Under the pieces are notes generated by a model. It made no database searches and was not told where the DNA came from. It saw nothing but the letters and a program-made list of their open reading frames with translations. The translations under genes and the position numbers were made by a program. From Thermomicrobiales bacterium (GTDB lineage: Bacteria > Chloroflexota > Chloroflexia > Thermomicrobiales > UBA6265), in contig JAHBVL010000010.1 of assembly GCA_019637585.1 (NCBI GenBank), forward strand, positions 1-64,000: a stretch of DNA of 64,000 nt, given 5' to 3'. Shown here one piece after another: positions 1-7,488 of this stretch (positions are counted from its first letter, which is position 1; every line of letters begins with the position of its first letter).

Positions 1-42
1 GCGGGATCATGCTTACCAAAGAGGCGTATTGAACAATCGCGG

Positions 43-1173
43 CTACGCCAGGGACGGTGATTCCCAGAGATTGAGCTTGACGCCAATGCCCCGGTCCAGC
101 GCTGTCCGGTAGACCTCCGTGCCCCATGCGACATCCTCCACCGGCATCCCACCGGCCGAGTAGAGCACGATCTCCTCCTCGCTTTGGCGGGATGGAGCGC
201 CGCCGGTGGCGACGTCGGCGATCTCCTCGACACGATCGTGGGCGAGTGCTCTGGATGCGACCAGCTCGCACCAACGCGTTCCCGGAATGCCAATGCGCTG
301 GTAGGCATTGTCGCCATACTCGTCGGCCCAGGCTTCGTAGAGACGCATGGAATCGACAACGAGGCGGGCGTCTCCCGAGGTGATGAAGTCGTCGTCGAGG
401 CGAGCGGCCGCGGGGAAGAGGAGCAACGCCCCCGGCTTGATCCAGCTGCGGTCGATATAGGGGAACCCGGCCGGGCCGGATGCATCGGTCGTTGCCGTCA
501 CGGTCATGATGTCGGACTCATGGGCCACCTGTTCAATCGATTGTGCCGATTCGATCGACTTCACCTGGGGAAAGCGGGGCCGGATGTAGTCGGCGTAACG
601 CTGGACGTCGGCGTCGTCGACTCCCTTTGCCACGATCCGCTCGATGCCGGGCCGGTGGGCGAATGTCGCTTCGGTGACCATTCTCCCGATCACACCGGGA
701 CCGACAATGCCGAACACCCGGGCATCCTTGCGGGCGAGGTGTTTCACCGCGATGCCCGGGATTGCGCCAGTGCGGTAGGCCGACACGAGATTGCCGGACA
801 TCACCGCCAGCGGCGCGCCGGTCTGCGTGTCATTCAGAATGACCAGGTGGATCGAGCGCGGGAGCCCTTTCTCCCGGTTCTCGATGTTGGAGCCATACCA
901 TTTGGCCCCCGTGGCGCCGAATCGTCCGCCAATGTAGGCGGGCATGGCCATGAACCGGCGGTCTGGTCCGTCCGCGGGCATGTTCGGGAACTCAGGCGCC
1001 GCGGGAAATCCAATCATGGCCCCATGAGACATGGCAGTCGGACCGGCCATCCGGAAGTCGCCCTTCCTGGTGAGGATGAGCGCCTCTTCCATAACCTCGA
1101 TACATCGCGCCATATCGGTCACGCCGGCCGCGATCATGTCCGGTTCGCTCAGATAGAGGAAGTCCAGCGACAT
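43..1173 (-). CDS. Ornithine cyclodeaminase / mu-crystallin family NAD(P)-dependent enzyme
   Basis: A 376-residue protein of the ornithine cyclodeaminase/mu-crystallin family. Members use NAD(P) to deaminate, reduce or oxidise amino-acid-like substrates in the cytoplasm. A Rossmann nucleotide-binding loop (GIVGPGVIGRM) lies near residue 155, and the N-terminal half has the family pattern of a substrate-binding domain ending in a Lys-Trp-Tyr-Gly segment. The chosen ATG at 1173 has an AAAGGA ribosome site about 10 nt upstream; the open frame continues into the upstream intergenic repeat, which should not be translated. The closest subgroup I recall is the one annotated as tyramine oxidase subunit B, but the substrate cannot be read from sequence. 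The family call is firm and the reaction is not known. Confidence 0.85.
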   Translation of the reverse strand: MSLDFLYLSEPDMIAAGVTDMARCIEVMEEALILTRKGDFRMAGPTAMSHGAMIGFPAAPEFPNMPADGPDRRFMAMPAYIGGRFGATGAKWYGSNIENREKGLPRSIHLVILNDTQTGAPLAVMSGNLVSAYRTGAIPGIAVKHLARKDARVFGIVGPGVIGRMVTEATFAHRPGIERIVAKGVDDADVQRYADYIRPRFPQVKSIESAQSIEQVAHESDIMTVTATTDASGPAGFPYIDRSWIKPGALLLFPAAARLDDDFITSGDARLVVDSMRLYEAWADEYGDNAYQRIGIPGTRWCELVASRALAHDRVEEIADVATGGAPSRQSEEEIVLYSAGGMPVEDVAWGTEVYRTALDRGIGVKLNLWESPSLA

Positions 1174-1320
1174 TTCAGCACGTCCTTTCGTCATAGGGCC
1201 GTCCGAGATTTGGTTGTGGAACCAAAGTTTACCCGAAGAAGGGGAACGGGCCTGATGTGAGTGCTTCGAGCGCTCTGCATGAACACTGGCTCGTACCCTG
1301 TGCGGACGCATCCCCACCTC

Positions 1321-1430
1321 ACCGTCATTCTGAACGAAGTGAAGAATCTCCATCGTTCTTCACCACGACCGTCGTCTCCCTGGAGACTGCTGCGGCAGGA
1401 GATCCTTCGCGTTGCTCAGGATGACGGTGC
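1321..1430. repeat. Dispersed intergenic inverted repeat (GTCATTCTGA type)
   Basis: Two imperfect arms of about 30 bases face each other: 1321-1350 reads ACCGTCATTCTGAACGAAG and onward, and its near-complement lies at about 1401-1430. Between them is the segment CTGCTGCGGCAG. The same elements in the opposite orientation recur near 27716-27765, so this is a dispersed repeat family. Similar GTCATTCTGAGCGAAG-type repeats are, as I recall them, common between genes of Chloroflexota. It lies between two minus-strand genes and probably forms an RNA hairpin. Confidence 0.7.
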
Positions 1431-1523
1431 CTTTTCATGCCGCGCTGGTGCCGAGGCCCGGCATGTCGGCTCAGGATGACGGTGCGTTTTCGTGCCGCGC
1501 TGGTGCCGGAAGCCGGCATGGTG
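1414..1523. repeat. Two tandem copies of a 55-bp unit
   Basis: A unit starting GCTCAGGATGACGGTGC begins at 1414 and again at 1469, giving an exact 55-base period with a few substitutions. The first unit includes the right arm of the inverted repeat, so the arm appears to have been duplicated with about 40 bases of flank. The rest of the spacer from 1174 to 1571 shows no gene. Confidence 0.75.
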
Positions 1524-1571
1524 ACTCGGAGGGACGTACTCCTGGATGAGGTCGGGACGGGCGCAGTGTGC

Positions 1572-2312
1572 TTAGCTGGATTCTCTGGCGCCCTGCAGTA
1601 CAGCGCTGTGCTGCGCGAGGGCTTCGCCGACGTGGGCGTCCCAGTATCCCCAGGTGTGGCCGCCGGGGTGCTCGGCGTAGTGGTGGTCAAAGCCGATACC
1701 GTCGAGAAAGGTGTGCAGGTCGCGATTGTAGGGAAGCAGCTCGTCGTCGGCGCCACAGTCGAAGGAGACGACCGGAAGCGGCTGTCCGGAATTGAGCAGC
1801 GCTTTCGCTTGCGTTTTGATCGATGCGCGAGCGATTTCCGCCGGTTCGATCAGGTCGGGGTCGAGGTAGTCGTCCAGGTGGAATGCCGCAGAGTGGGACC
1901 AGATCGAAGCGAACTGCTCGGGGAACGCCAGACCGATGTGCATTGCGCCATATCCGCCCATCGACAGTCCGCCGATTCCCCAGGGTCCGGAGGTGACATT
2001 GAAATGACGGCGGAGGTGATCGGGAATATCGCGGGCGATCAGCGATTCCCACGCCTGCCGGTGCAATCGCCCCGCTTCTTTCCAGTTCAGGTAGCCAGAT
2101 GTGCCGCCATCCGGCAGGACGATGGCCAATGAGTGGTCGTCGGCATAACGGACGATGTTGGAACGGTCGATCCAGGAGCGGTGATCGTCGCCGAGCCCGT
2201 GCAGTTGCATCACGACCGGGAATGGTCCTGAGCCCTGTTCGGGCAGGATCATCGAGTAGCTGACCCACCGTCCGAATGATTCGCTGTAAAACCGGATGTC
2301 GGCGACTGCCAT
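1572..2312 (-). CDS. Alpha/beta-hydrolase esterase (esterase D / tributyrin esterase-like)
   Basis: A 246-residue serine esterase of the alpha/beta-hydrolase fold, close to the esterase D/S-formylglutathione hydrolase and tributyrin-esterase group, expected to hydrolyse short acyl esters. The nucleophile elbow GLSMGGYGA places Ser117. A likely acid is in the DCGADDE segment (Asp189 or Asp190), and the likely His is His219 in GGHTWGYWD. An oxyanion-hole type strand VVMQLHGLGDD is at residues 33-43. No signal peptide is visible, so it is probably cytoplasmic. It ends 5 bp after the DedA gene stops on the same strand, so the two may be cotranscribed with the DedA gene first. The substrate is unknown. 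Confidence 0.85.
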   Translation of the reverse strand: MAVADIRFYSESFGRWVSYSMILPEQGSGPFPVVMQLHGLGDDHRSWIDRSNIVRYADDHSLAIVLPDGGTSGYLNWKEAGRLHRQAWESLIARDIPDHLRRHFNVTSGPWGIGGLSMGGYGAMHIGLAFPEQFASIWSHSAAFHLDDYLDPDLIEPAEIARASIKTQAKALLNSGQPLPVVSFDCGADDELLPYNRDLHTFLDGIGFDHHYAEHPGGHTWGYWDAHVGEALAQHSAVLQGARESS

Positions 2313-2317
2313 CCCGT

Positions 2318-3082
2318 CTACCTCCCCGAACCCTGGCTCTCGGTCATGCGCTTGTCCAGCACGTCCGATTTGAACCGTTTGATGACGAATACACCGACCA
2401 CCAGCGCAACAGCGGCCAGCACGAGGTACTGGAATGCGTTGGCGTAGGGTTCGACGTGATCCCAGTTCTCGCCGAGCTGATATCCGGCTACGACGAAGAT
2501 CGAGTTCCAGATCAGACTGCCGATGGTGGTGAGGAGGAGGAATTGTGGAATGGGCATTCGCTCGATGCCCGCCGGGATCGAGATCAGACTGCGAAAGACG
2601 GGAAGCATCCGGCCGAAAAAGACAGCCTTGGCGCCATGCCGGTGAAACCAGGCTTCGGTTTTCTCGATGTCGGAAACATGGACAAGGGGCAACCGGTGTG
2701 CAATCGCTTTGGTCCGCTCGATGCCGAGCGCCGCGCCGATGGCATAGAGCGCCATTGCGCCGGAAACAGAACCCAGCGTCGTCCAGAACAACGCCTCCGC
2801 CAGGGAAAAGGTGCCCTGGCTGACGGTGAATCCAGCCAGCGGCAGGATGATTTCACTCGGCAGGGGCGGAAAGATGTTCTCCAGCGCGATAGCCAGTCCA
2901 GCGCCCGGCGCGCCGAGCCGTTCCATGATGTCGACGGCCCACTTGGCGATGCCGGTCAGGTCCTCGGATGCGTCACTGGTCTGGGCGAACAGCGCAAACG
3001 ACAGTATCCAGTAGGTCAAAGCAGGGTTCTTTCTGATGACCGGAGCGAACCGGTGGCAACGGCGATGGAAGCCAGGGGCCAA
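2318..3082 (-). CDS. DedA/SNARE-associated family membrane protein
   Basis: A multi-pass inner-membrane protein of the DedA family, proposed lipid scramblases or flippases for undecaprenyl phosphate and phospholipids. The family signatures are visible: ENIFPPLPSEIILPLAG near residues 68-84, and GRMLPVFRSLISIPAG near residues 157-172 with the conserved arginine. Hydrophobic segments flank both, and a last helix sits before the basic C-terminus. The listed start is a TTG at 3082. No ATG occurs before residue 53, and another TTG near residue 22 is possible, so the start is uncertain. The gene is followed within 5 bp by the esterase gene. Confidence 0.85.
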   Translation of the reverse strand: MAPGFHRRCHRFAPVIRKNPALTYWILSFALFAQTSDASEDLTGIAKWAVDIMERLGAPGAGLAIALENIFPPLPSEIILPLAGFTVSQGTFSLAEALFWTTLGSVSGAMALYAIGAALGIERTKAIAHRLPLVHVSDIEKTEAWFHRHGAKAVFFGRMLPVFRSLISIPAGIERMPIPQFLLLTTIGSLIWNSIFVVAGYQLGENWDHVEPYANAFQYLVLAAVALVVGVFVIKRFKSDVLDKRMTESQGSGR

Positions 3083-3133
3083 CTCCAGCCCAATCTGGCG
3101 ACGGGCTAGTGTACGCCGAGTGCTGACCGGGGA

Positions 3134-4159
3134 CTAGAAATCGGTGCGCTGCAGGGCGATGTACTCCCACCAGTTGTTCGTCACCCCGTCGGTCTCGCCG
3201 GGGACTTTGGGAAGATGGTCGAGCCACCAGATGTGGTGCTTGCGAATGTCCCCATCTCCCCAGTCGGCGCAGGTGACGGTTCGCGCGTTGCCGGGCAGGG
3301 CGGGGTAGGTCAGCCAGTCGTCGCAATAGCTGGTGACGGGAGTCGTGTTCCCCCAGTCGTAGTCTCGTTCGCTGTTGGGCGCGAAGTGGACGGTTCCAAC
3401 GTTCGACTGTCCCGGATTGGTCTTCTCATGCTGGATGAACCGCTTCCACATGTTTGGCGATCGGCCCGGTTGTTTGTAGACCTGATCCATGATCGATTCG
3501 ACCCGGTGACCGAAGCTCTCCAGCATTTCGCCGACGCCGCGTTCGTAACTGAATCCCATCATGACGAAACGGGAAGGAAAGCGATCGGTTTCGGAGACGG
3601 GTGGGGAGTTGCACCAGAATGAGCCGGGACCGACCATCGTCGACTCGTAGTGCCCGGCAAAGGGAAACGCGAAAAACCAGACTTCGTCGAACTCGTTCAT
3701 TCGCTTGCGATGTTCGAGATTGTGCTTGCTGATCTGGGCTTTGTAGTCGATCCGGTCGGGATCGTGAGTTTTTCGCTCCCGGAACGCGGTGACGTAGCCC
3801 TCCGGGGTGTAGGTGAAGCCATCTTCCTTGACCGGGAACTCGTCATCCTGGATGCGGTCGACGATTTCGTAGTTCAGGTAGCCCCCGCTGACCTTCCGGA
3901 TATCGGCGATGAATTCGGCGGCAAGCGTTTCCGAGTTCTTCCAACTGAAGATCTGCGTCAGCCGCTGGTTCCCTTCCGAGGCCACCGGCGGGTCGTTGAG
4001 GATCATCAGCACACGCCTGGTGATGGGGACAATGGCGTCTGGCGGATGGGCCGGGGATTCCTGTCGCGTTGATTGCTCGATGAGGCGTCCGGGCGTAGGA
4101 GGAGCCTCCTGCGCCGTGTCACTCTTTCCTTTGATCAGCCGCTTGATGTAGTCGACCAT
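3134..4159 (-). CDS. Conserved hypothetical protein, 341 aa
   Basis: A soluble protein of about 341 residues with no catalytic motif that I can name. It resembles a family of bacterial proteins of unknown function that share the segments FDEVWFFAFPFAGHYES and GPGSFWCNSPP, followed by a region about an arginine-rich helix and a C-terminal WW-rich end (HHIWWLDHLPK, NNWWEYIALQ). The sequence contains many aromatic residues. The start at 4159 is chosen because a GGGGG run lies just upstream; a longer frame to 4270 has no such site. It is transcribed away from the small membrane-protein gene at 4334. Confidence 0.6.
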   Translation of the reverse strand: MVDYIKRLIKGKSDTAQEAPPTPGRLIEQSTRQESPAHPPDAIVPITRRVLMILNDPPVASEGNQRLTQIFSWKNSETLAAEFIADIRKVSGGYLNYEIVDRIQDDEFPVKEDGFTYTPEGYVTAFRERKTHDPDRIDYKAQISKHNLEHRKRMNEFDEVWFFAFPFAGHYESTMVGPGSFWCNSPPVSETDRFPSRFVMMGFSYERGVGEMLESFGHRVESIMDQVYKQPGRSPNMWKRFIQHEKTNPGQSNVGTVHFAPNSERDYDWGNTTPVTSYCDDWLTYPALPGNARTVTCADWGDGDIRKHHIWWLDHLPKVPGETDGVTNNWWEYIALQRTDF

Positions 4160-4246
4160 GCTTCGATCCCCCTGTCGCATGTCGATCATAGCAGCCGGCG
4201 CAATCAGCATCGATCGCGTCACCCCGATCGGGCATCTTTTGCGTCG

Positions 4247-4275
4247 TTGCCAGTCTGTCAACGCGCGCATACAAT
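4247..4275 (+). promoter_or_regulatory. Predicted sigma-70-type promoter
   Basis: TTGCCA at 4247-4252 and TACAAT at 4270-4275 are separated by 17 bases, a near-consensus vegetative promoter. It would drive the membrane-protein gene starting at 4334, giving a leader of about 50 bases. The promoter overlaps the unused upstream part of the divergent 3134-4159 frame, which supports the shorter start of that gene. Confidence 0.5.
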
Positions 4276-4333
4276 GAACCGGCTAGGCCCAGCGATGCCT
4301 GGGCCGGTTGTTGGCAGGGGGAGTGGCAAGACG

Positions 4334-4771
4334 ATGATGCGATTGGTGATCCAGACGATTCTCACGCTGATCGCGAACGCGGTCGGTTTGCTCGTGGCGA
4401 GCTATGTGCTCGACGATTTCAATATCAATACCAGTTCATTCATTCTGGCGCTGGTGATCTTTACTGCCGCCACGGTCCTGCTGGGGCCATTCATCGCCAA
4501 AGTGGCCCTGCAGAATGCCTCGTTCCTCATGGGCGGCATCGCGCTGGTGACCACGCTCGTCGGTCTCCTCATCACCACAGCTGTGACAGATGGTCTGGAT
4601 ATCAGTGGTCTCACCACCTGGTTTCTGGCCACGGTTGTGATCTGGATCGCGTCGGTGCTGGCCCAGGTGATCTTGCCCTTCGTTGTGGCCAAGATCGCGA
4701 TTGCCCGGCGTTCGGATGATGGCGCCGCGCCACCGCCGCCAGCGGCGACCAATCGCCCAGCCAGCAGCTAG
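4334..4771 (+). CDS. Small four-helix membrane protein (phage-holin-like family)
   Basis: A 145-residue integral membrane protein with four hydrophobic segments (about residues 4-24, 36-56, 64-84 and 94-118) and a short C-terminal tail rich in Ala and Pro. The pattern fits the small membrane proteins often labelled phage holin family in Actinobacteria and Chloroflexota, which are not linked to phage here. Two adjacent ATG codons exist (4334, 4337), with a GGGGGAG site upstream. A good promoter lies at 4247-4275. No phage genes are nearby, so a lysis role is not supported. Confidence 0.6.
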   Translation: MMRLVIQTILTLIANAVGLLVASYVLDDFNINTSSFILALVIFTAATVLLGPFIAKVALQNASFLMGGIALVTTLVGLLITTAVTDGLDISGLTTWFLATVVIWIASVLAQVILPFVVAKIAIARRSDDGAAPPPPAATNRPASS

Positions 4772-4839
4772 CGTTGCATCGATCTCATCGGGAATCGCGG
4801 TCTGCGGCCGCGACTTTGTGACTAGCTGAGAGCAGGAAC

Positions 4840-5826
4840 GTGAAAGCACAACCAGGCGAGCCACTTCATTTTCGTCCCGTGTCGCTCGACGAGATCTACG
4901 CGGCGCGTGAGCGAACCAAAGAGATCGTCGTTCGCACTCCGCTGCTCAAGTTGGATGACGATGATGGTCCCTGCCAGATCTACCTCAAGCTCGAGTGTCT
5001 GCAGCCGATTCGGTCGTTCAAGTTGCGGGGCGCGGCCAACGCCATGCTCGAGGCGGGCAGGGAAGCGCTGGCGGGTGGCGTTTGGACTGGCAGCGCCGGC
5101 AATATGGCCCAGGGTGTCGCCTGGGCGGCGCGCGAACTCGGTGTGCCTTGCACGGTGTACATGCCCAACACCGCGCCGCAGACCAAGGTGGCCAACGTCC
5201 AACGGTATGGCGGCAATGTCGTCCAGCTGCCGGTGAAGGAATGGGTCGACGTTTTCCGCAATCGAGGGTATCCGGGCGCCGAAGGGGTGTTCATCCATCC
5301 CTACAGCGATTCCGCGGTGATGGCGGGCAACGGCGTGGCGGGACTCGAGGTTCTGGAAGATCTGCCGGATGTCGATGCGGTGCTCGTGCCGTGGGGCGGC
5401 GGTGGGCTCTGTTGCGGAATCGCGTCGGCGATCAAGGCGATCAAACCATCCTGCAAGGTCTTCGCGGTTGAGATCGACACCGGAGCGCCATTGGCTCCCT
5501 CGCTGGCGGCTGGCGAACCGGTGGAGGTTCCCTTCACGCCGAACTTCGTTGACGGTATCGGTTCGCCATTCGTCAATCTGGAGATGTTCGAGCTGGCGCA
5601 GGAGCTGGTCGACGGCGTGTTGGTCGTCAGCCCCGAGCAAACGGCAAGCGCGCTCCGCCTGATCGTCGAACGCAACCGGGTGGTGCCGGAGGGGGCCGGC
5701 GCCACCGCCACGGCCGCGGCGCTGGCTGGGATGGCCGGTGGCGGCAAGGTCGTAGCGCTGGTCTCTGGCGGCAACATCGACGTCCAGAGCCTGGTGACAA
5801 TCCTCGAAGGGGGAGTGCCGGCGTAG
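4840..5826 (+). CDS. PLP-dependent threonine/serine dehydratase family enzyme
   Basis: A 328-residue fold-type II PLP enzyme of the threonine/serine dehydratase family, which removes ammonia from hydroxy amino acids to give 2-oxo acids. The Schiff-base lysine is Lys61 in SFKLRGAANAM. The substrate loop appears as TGSAGNMAQG near residue 87, the phosphate-binding glycine loop as GGGGL near residue 186, and the terminal SGGN near residue 311. There is no C-terminal ACT domain, so it is probably not the feedback-regulated biosynthetic form. Translation starts at a GTG (4840). Related families such as diaminopropionate lyase or hydroxyaspartate dehydratase cannot be excluded. Confidence 0.85.
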   Translation: MKAQPGEPLHFRPVSLDEIYAARERTKEIVVRTPLLKLDDDDGPCQIYLKLECLQPIRSFKLRGAANAMLEAGREALAGGVWTGSAGNMAQGVAWAARELGVPCTVYMPNTAPQTKVANVQRYGGNVVQLPVKEWVDVFRNRGYPGAEGVFIHPYSDSAVMAGNGVAGLEVLEDLPDVDAVLVPWGGGGLCCGIASAIKAIKPSCKVFAVEIDTGAPLAPSLAAGEPVEVPFTPNFVDGIGSPFVNLEMFELAQELVDGVLVVSPEQTASALRLIVERNRVVPEGAGATATAAALAGMAGGGKVVALVSGGNIDVQSLVTILEGGVPA

Positions 5827-5977
5827 CTGAAAGGCTCCGATCGGCGATGTTGGGGGTGTCCGGGGCGCGATCCGCGGGGCTCCCGCCCAGATTGCCCAGC
5901 ACCGCCGTAGCGATGCATAGGAAGCCAGAGTCCTCCTGTATCAGCATCGACTGGGGTCGAAGTGGTAGAGTCTGAAA

Positions 5978-6211
5978 ATGGAAAAGACGACGCTCTATCT
6001 CCCAACATCGCTCAAGAGCGAGATCAGAATCCTGGCGCAGCAATCGCAGCGATCCGAGGCCGAGATGATCGAGGAAGCGCTGATCACCTTCGTCGAACAA
6101 TCGCGCCCAACTCGACCGTTGCCGAAATCACTGGGCATGGCGTCTGATGGAACCATCGATGCCGCCGAGTATGAAGCCTGGCTTGACGAGCACTGGAAAC
6201 CAGATTGGTGA
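5978..6211 (+). CDS. Ribbon-helix-helix antitoxin (VapB-like)
   Basis: A 77-residue protein with an N-terminal ribbon-helix-helix DNA-binding motif: a short strand (KTTLYLP) followed by two helices through residue 42. The C-terminal half is acidic and ends in WLDEHWKPDW, as expected for the segment that wraps a toxin. It overlaps the PIN-domain gene at a GTGA junction, a classic antitoxin-toxin arrangement. It probably represses its own operon and neutralises the toxin. Confidence is high for the class, lower for the VapB family name. Confidence 0.8.
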   Translation: MEKTTLYLPTSLKSEIRILAQQSQRSEAEMIEEALITFVEQSRPTRPLPKSLGMASDGTIDAAEYEAWLDEHWKPDW

Positions 6212-6603
6212 CTTTCGACAGGTCAGCGCTACTCGCTTCGTTCGATACGCGGCAACCTCATTTCCAGGCGATTCGTGATTTTATCGGTAGCGAATCCGGT
6301 CCCCTCATAGTTCCGGTTGGAATACTGAGCGAAGTCAGCTACTTTCTGGAGAAATGGCTTGGGCCATCAGCCCTTCAGGTGTTCCTCGGAGATATCCGGG
6401 AGGGCGTCTATACGTTGAATTGTGATGATTCCACCATCGACCGGATCGCAGGACTCGCCGATCGATACCGCGACCTGCCATTGGGTTATGCCGACGCGGC
6501 AGTCATCGCATGTGCTGAACGGCACGGAGGACGAGTGGCCACGCTCGATCATCGTCACTTTGGGGTCGTCGCTCGCGAGGGCACAATTCAGATCGTGCCC
6601 TAG
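6208..6603 (+). CDS. PIN-domain ribonuclease toxin (VapC-like)
   Basis: A protein of about 131 residues with the PIN-domain acidic set: Asp in FDRSALLA near the N-terminus, Glu in ILSEVSYF, Asp in YADAAVIACAE and Asp in VATLDHRHFG. Such toxins cleave tRNA or other RNAs and are held inactive by the antitoxin encoded immediately upstream. The best start is a GTG at 6208 whose last base pair overlaps the antitoxin stop; a TTG one codon earlier is also possible. The next gene begins directly after its stop codon. Confidence 0.85.
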   Translation: MTFDRSALLASFDTRQPHFQAIRDFIGSESGPLIVPVGILSEVSYFLEKWLGPSALQVFLGDIREGVYTLNCDDSTIDRIAGLADRYRDLPLGYADAAVIACAERHGGRVATLDHRHFGVVAREGTIQIVP

Positions 6604-7488
6604 ATGAACAGACGACACTTCCTCGCTGGCATCGTGGGCGGGCTTGCAGCCGCTGACGCTGGCGCGGCGTTGGGTCAGACGCCAACCCTCGACAGCTTTG
6701 CCCATCCCGAATGGTTCGCTGATCCAGTCTGGCTTGGTGAGCGACTTGGCGACGACGACGTCTCCGTCATTGCCCTCACGCCGACCGCCGATTTCTCTGC
6801 CGGACACATCACCGGAGCGGTGCAGATCGACTGGCCCGCGCTGGCGGTTGCCGAAACGACCGAGAGCGATCTCGCCGTCTGGCAAGCGGCGATGGAAGAA
6901 CTCCTGACGAGTCTCGGCATCAAGAATGGCGACACGGTGGTGGTCTACGATGGCGGCACCTTCTGGGCTGCCCGGATGTGGTGGGTGCTGTACGTGCTGG
7001 GACATGACGACGTCAGGATTCTCGACGGCGGTCTCCCGGCGTGGAGTGCCGCTGGTGGTGCAGTGGAGCAGGGAGCGCCCGTGGCCGAAGCCGCGACTGA
7101 GTCGTACCGTGGCGAGCTGCGAATGTCCGCGGTCGCGACGATCGATCAGGTGGAAGCAGCCGTCGAATCGGGCGGCCCTCGCTTCATCGATGCCCGGTCT
7201 GCCGGCGAGTTTGCCGGCGGTCATCTGCCGGGCGCGGTGAATGTCCCCTTTACCGACAACGCGATGGAAGGCGGCGTCAAGTTCTGGAAATCGCCGCAGG
7301 ATTTGGCGCTGCTCTATCAACCGGCGGACATCACCGCGGACCAGCAGATCATTCCCTACTGCTCGTCGGGCGTTCGCTCGGCGGTGACCTATCTCACGCT
7401 GCGGCAGATGGGGTACGACAACGTAGCGTTGTTCACCGGATCGTTCGACGAGTGGGTCAGCGATCCATCGCGACCGGTCGAACGCTAG
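6604..7488 (+). CDS. Exported two-domain rhodanese (thiosulfate/3-mercaptopyruvate sulfurtransferase-like)
   Basis: A 294-residue protein with two rhodanese domains. The second domain carries the active cysteine Cys253 in YCSSGVRSA; the first has Asp at the matching place (VYDGGTFWAARM), the usual inactive copy. Enzymes of this type move a sulfur atom from thiosulfate or mercaptopyruvate to cyanide or thiols. The N-terminus (NRRHFLAG, then a short Ala/Gly-rich stretch) looks like a Tat or Sec signal, so the enzyme probably acts outside the membrane. The ATG follows the toxin stop with no spacer and no clear ribosome site, suggesting translational coupling. Its stop shares the bases CTAG with the convergent gene. 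Confidence 0.85.
   Translation: MNRRHFLAGIVGGLAAADAGAALGQTPTLDSFAHPEWFADPVWLGERLGDDDVSVIALTPTADFSAGHITGAVQIDWPALAVAETTESDLAVWQAAMEELLTSLGIKNGDTVVVYDGGTFWAARMWWVLYVLGHDDVRILDGGLPAWSAAGGAVEQGAPVAEAATESYRGELRMSAVATIDQVEAAVESGGPRFIDARSAGEFAGGHLPGAVNVPFTDNAMEGGVKFWKSPQDLALLYQPADITADQQIIPYCSSGVRSAVTYLTLRQMGYDNVALFTGSFDEWVSDPSRPVER

Noticed and set aside
184-1260. Long plus-strand open frame antisense to the cyclodeaminase-like gene
   Set aside because: The composition is Arg/His/Gly/Asp-rich with no recognisable domain, and the minus-strand gene has clear family motifs and a ribosome site. It is a high-GC shadow frame.
4334-4771. Prophage remnant based on the holin-like protein
   Set aside because: No other phage gene or attachment site is near; such four-helix proteins are common outside phages.
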